Part shown: positions 6,621-8,781 of the stretch, one piece after another
Layout: the number at the start of each line of letters is the position of its first letter
Numbering within the stretch: the first letter of the stretch is position 1
DNA from: Desulfobacteraceae bacterium
GTDB taxonomy: Bacteria > Desulfobacterota > Syntrophobacteria > BM002
DNA length: 8,781 nucleotides
Direction of reading: 5' to 3'
NCBI GenBank assembly: GCA_002899795.1
Contig: PPDG01000392.1
Coordinates: 1 to 8,781, forward strand
The notes under the pieces: model-generated
What the model was told of the DNA's origin: nothing
The model's input: only the letters and a program-made list of their open reading frames with translations
The model's database searches: none
Program-made: the position numbers and the translations under genes

Positions 6621-8781
6621 ATGAACATCTTCGGCAGGCTAAAAAAGGCTCTCAGTTCCAGAAAGAGCCGTCGCGGCCAGGTCCCTTTTATCATCTTGTT
6701 TAAGACCTTTCAGGGGATCCTGGAGAAGAATAACAGGATATTGGATTTGATGGCAGAAATGGGCGACAAGCTTGGAGGTGATTATGTTTTTGATAAGCAG
6801 TACATCGTCTCCAGCAGCCAGGAGATGGGCGATCTGGTTTACAAGCTGATCTACGACTTGGATACCATCGCCCCCCGTAAATATTTTGATCTTTACGACG
6901 CCTTTCAGAGGATCAGCCATGAGATCGAAGAAGAGTTGGTCGGCAGGCCGGTAATCCCCCAGGCGGACCTGGTAATACCTTTTGAGACCATCAGCAGGGA
7001 CTCCGGCGATGTGGTGGGGGGCAAAGTGGCTAACCTGGCTGAAGTACATAATATCCTGGGGCTGCCCACACCGGAGGGCTTCGTTATTACCACCACGGCC
7101 TTCAAGGCCTTCATGGAGTACAACAAGCTTTGGGATAGATTCAGACAGGAGCCTATGACAGCTGAGGTCGGCAAGGAGATGCGCAGGCTCATCGCCCAGG
7201 GCTTATTACCTCCTGATCTCAAACGAGCATTGCAACAAAGTATTGAAAAATTGCAGCAGGCAGCGAGCGATAAGAAGATATTTTTGGCGGTAAGAAGCAG
7301 TGCCTGGGGTGAGGACAGCATCCATACCTTCGCCGGCCAGTTCAAAACCTTCCTGAACCAGCCGGCTGAAAAGCTTGGCGACAGGTATAAGCAGGTGATC
7401 GGCAGCGCTTACTCCCCTTCGGCCATAGAGTACAGGGCGGGAAAAGGTATTTCCGAGGATGAGGTGGCCATGGGGGTGGGCTGCCAGATAACCATCGACG
7501 CCAAGGTAAGTGGTGTGCTCTACACCCTGGATCCCACCACGCCGGAGCGGGAGGTTATGGTAATAAACTCTGTCTTGGGGCTTGGAGCGCCCTTGGTATC
7601 AGGCGAGGTGGCAGGGGACCAGTACTTACTGAGTCGCACGCCACCGCATGAACTCACAGCCGTTAACGTCCGGCGCAAGCCCTCCAGTCTGGCTCTGAAG
7701 GCGGGCGGTGGCACTGAGGTTCGGTCCGTTCCAGAAGAACTGCAGATGCGGCCTTGCCTCGCAACCGCAGAGATGCTGCGTCTGGCTGAAACTGCCCTTA
7801 TTATTGAAAGGTATTTCAAAAAGCCCCAGGACATCGAGTGGGCCCTGGACAAAAATGGTCAGTTTATTATACTCCAGACCAGGCCCCTCAACCTCCAAAG
7901 CCAGATGGCCAATTTGGTCTGCAACCTCACCGCCGCCGTGCAAGACTATCCGGTGATATTTAGAGGCAAAGGGGACATCGCCCAACGGGGGGTCGGAGCG
8001 GGGGCTGTAGTTATTGTCAGGGATGATCAAGATATGGAGGATTTTCCCGCGGGCGCCATCCTGGTTAGCAAGTATACCTCACCACGCCTTGCCAAGGTTG
8101 TGCCCAGGGCCAGCGGTATCCTCACCGATGTAGGTTCGCCCACCGGCCATATGGCCACCATCGCCCGGGAGTTCCGGGTACCTACTATTGTCAATACAGG
8201 AGAGGCCACTAGGGTCCTGAGGCCGGGGCAGGAAATCACGGTGGACGCAGAGGAGAATGTGGTATATGAGGGCAGGGTAAAAGAGCTCTGTTACTATGAG
8301 TTTTCCGAAGAGCCATTTGAAGAGAGCTACGAATATCGGCTGATCTTGCGAGTGCTCAAGAAGATAGCCCCTCTTAACTTGCTGAACCCCCACGAGAAGA
8401 ATTTCGCCCCTGGGGGTTGCAAGAGTTTTCATGACATCACCAGGTTCGTCCATGAGAAGGCGGTGGAGGAGTTGCTTAACCTTGATTTCCAGAAAAGGAA
8501 ATTGGATGCACCGGCAAGGAGACTCAAGCTCCCAATCCCTCTAGGGTTGATGCTCATTGATATGGGGGGGGGGTTAGAAGAGACTGCGGAGGGTTCGGTG
8601 GTGGAGCCCGGCCAGGTGGTCTCGATTCCCATGAAAGCAACGCTTGAGGGAATGATTGCTCCTGGAATGTGGAGCACAGAGCCCATGTCGGTGGACTTTG
8701 GCTCCTTTATGTCGAGCCTCACCCGGACTTTTTCATCCAGCCTGGCAACGCCCAAATATATGGGGCAGAATCTGGCGATCA
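6621..8781 (+). CDS. PEP synthase/PPDK-like phosphotransferase with atypical C-terminal region (3' end beyond window)
   Basis: 720 codons are visible without a stop. Residues 1-115 are a basic, then helical, N-terminal extension with no family I recognise. Residues about 120-425 form the PPDK/PEP-synthase ATP-grasp domain: GGKVANL with Lys135, AVRSSAWGEDS with Arg225, DIEWALD with Glu406 and LQTRPLN with Arg421. Residues about 440-540 form the swivelling phospho-histidine domain, with the catalytic His510 in GSPTGHMATIAREF. ATP should phosphorylate His510 through the pyrophosphoryl route known for the family. What follows (about 545-720) is not the pyruvate-binding TIM barrel; it contains LNLLNP and a Cys600/His604-Asp605/His611-Glu612 cluster. 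GTG 6603 is an in-frame alternative start, overlapping the upstream gene by 11 bp with AAAGG 8 bases before it. A run of ten G lies at 8564-8573. It is the last visible gene of the operon. Confidence 0.85.
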   Translation, partial: MNIFGRLKKALSSRKSRRGQVPFIILFKTFQGILEKNNRILDLMAEMGDKLGGDYVFDKQYIVSSSQEMGDLVYKLIYDLDTIAPRKYFDLYDAFQRISHEIEEELVGRPVIPQADLVIPFETISRDSGDVVGGKVANLAEVHNILGLPTPEGFVITTTAFKAFMEYNKLWDRFRQEPMTAEVGKEMRRLIAQGLLPPDLKRALQQSIEKLQQAASDKKIFLAVRSSAWGEDSIHTFAGQFKTFLNQPAEKLGDRYKQVIGSAYSPSAIEYRAGKGISEDEVAMGVGCQITIDAKVSGVLYTLDPTTPEREVMVINSVLGLGAPLVSGEVAGDQYLLSRTPPHELTAVNVRRKPSSLALKAGGGTEVRSVPEELQMRPCLATAEMLRLAETALIIERYFKKPQDIEWALDKNGQFIILQTRPLNLQSQMANLVCNLTAAVQDYPVIFRGKGDIAQRGVGAGAVVIVRDDQDMEDFPAGAILVSKYTSPRLAKVVPRASGILTDVGSPTGHMATIAREFRVPTIVNTGEATRVLRPGQEITVDAEENVVYEGRVKELCYYEFSEEPFEESYEYRLILRVLKKIAPLNLLNPHEKNFAPGGCKSFHDITRFVHEKAVEELLNLDFQKRKLDAPARRLKLPIPLGLMLIDMGGGLEETAEGSVVEPGQVVSIPMKATLEGMIAPGMWSTEPMSVDFGSFMSSLTRTFSSSLATPKYMGQNLAI
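8564..8573 (+). repeat. Run of ten G inside the PEP-synthase-like gene
   Basis: Ten consecutive G within codons ATG GGG GGG GGG (Met plus three Gly). The frame before and after reads as normal protein, so the length given here keeps the gene intact. Loss or gain of one G would shift the frame. It could be a slippage hotspot or a place for sequencing error. Confidence 0.9.

Overview
The window looks like chromosomal DNA from a Gram-negative, sigma-54-using bacterium. Protein style and gene company point to the Desulfobacterota (former Deltaproteobacteria), but no rRNA or other marker is present, so this is an inference. Both ends of the window cut through genes.

Layout. Left end (1-1083, minus strand): 361 N-terminal codons of an MgtE magnesium transporter, read out of the window. 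Next comes a divergent intergenic region of about 400 bp (1084-1480) with several small inverted repeats. From 1481 everything reads rightwards: a membrane-bound sensor histidine kinase overlaps by 29 bp an NtrC-type sigma-54 activator. A 212-bp gap (4257-4468) follows, holding two copies of the palindrome TTTCA-N3-TGAAA exactly 80 bp apart, and then a -24/-12-like element. After that lies a tight gene run: a small UspA-like protein, a TauE/SafE-family permease, a TIGR02186/Alph_Pro_TM-type membrane-anchored periplasmic protein, and a large PEP-synthase/PPDK-like protein that runs off the right end.

How it may work. The kinase senses something with an all-helical periplasmic domain and phosphorylates the regulator. 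The regulator would bind the two palindromes and activate the sigma-54-type promoter in front of the four-gene operon. The operon pairs a predicted organosulfur/sulfite-type exporter and its periplasmic partner with a cytoplasmic Usp protein and a phosphotransferase. That phosphotransferase keeps the ATP-grasp and phospho-histidine domains of PEP synthase but, as far as the window goes, has an unrecognised C-terminal region where the pyruvate-binding TIM barrel should be. This self-contained, possibly self-regulated module is the most interesting content. Its substrate cannot be read from the sequence.

No tRNA, rRNA, CRISPR, insertion sequence or convincing intrinsic terminator was seen.
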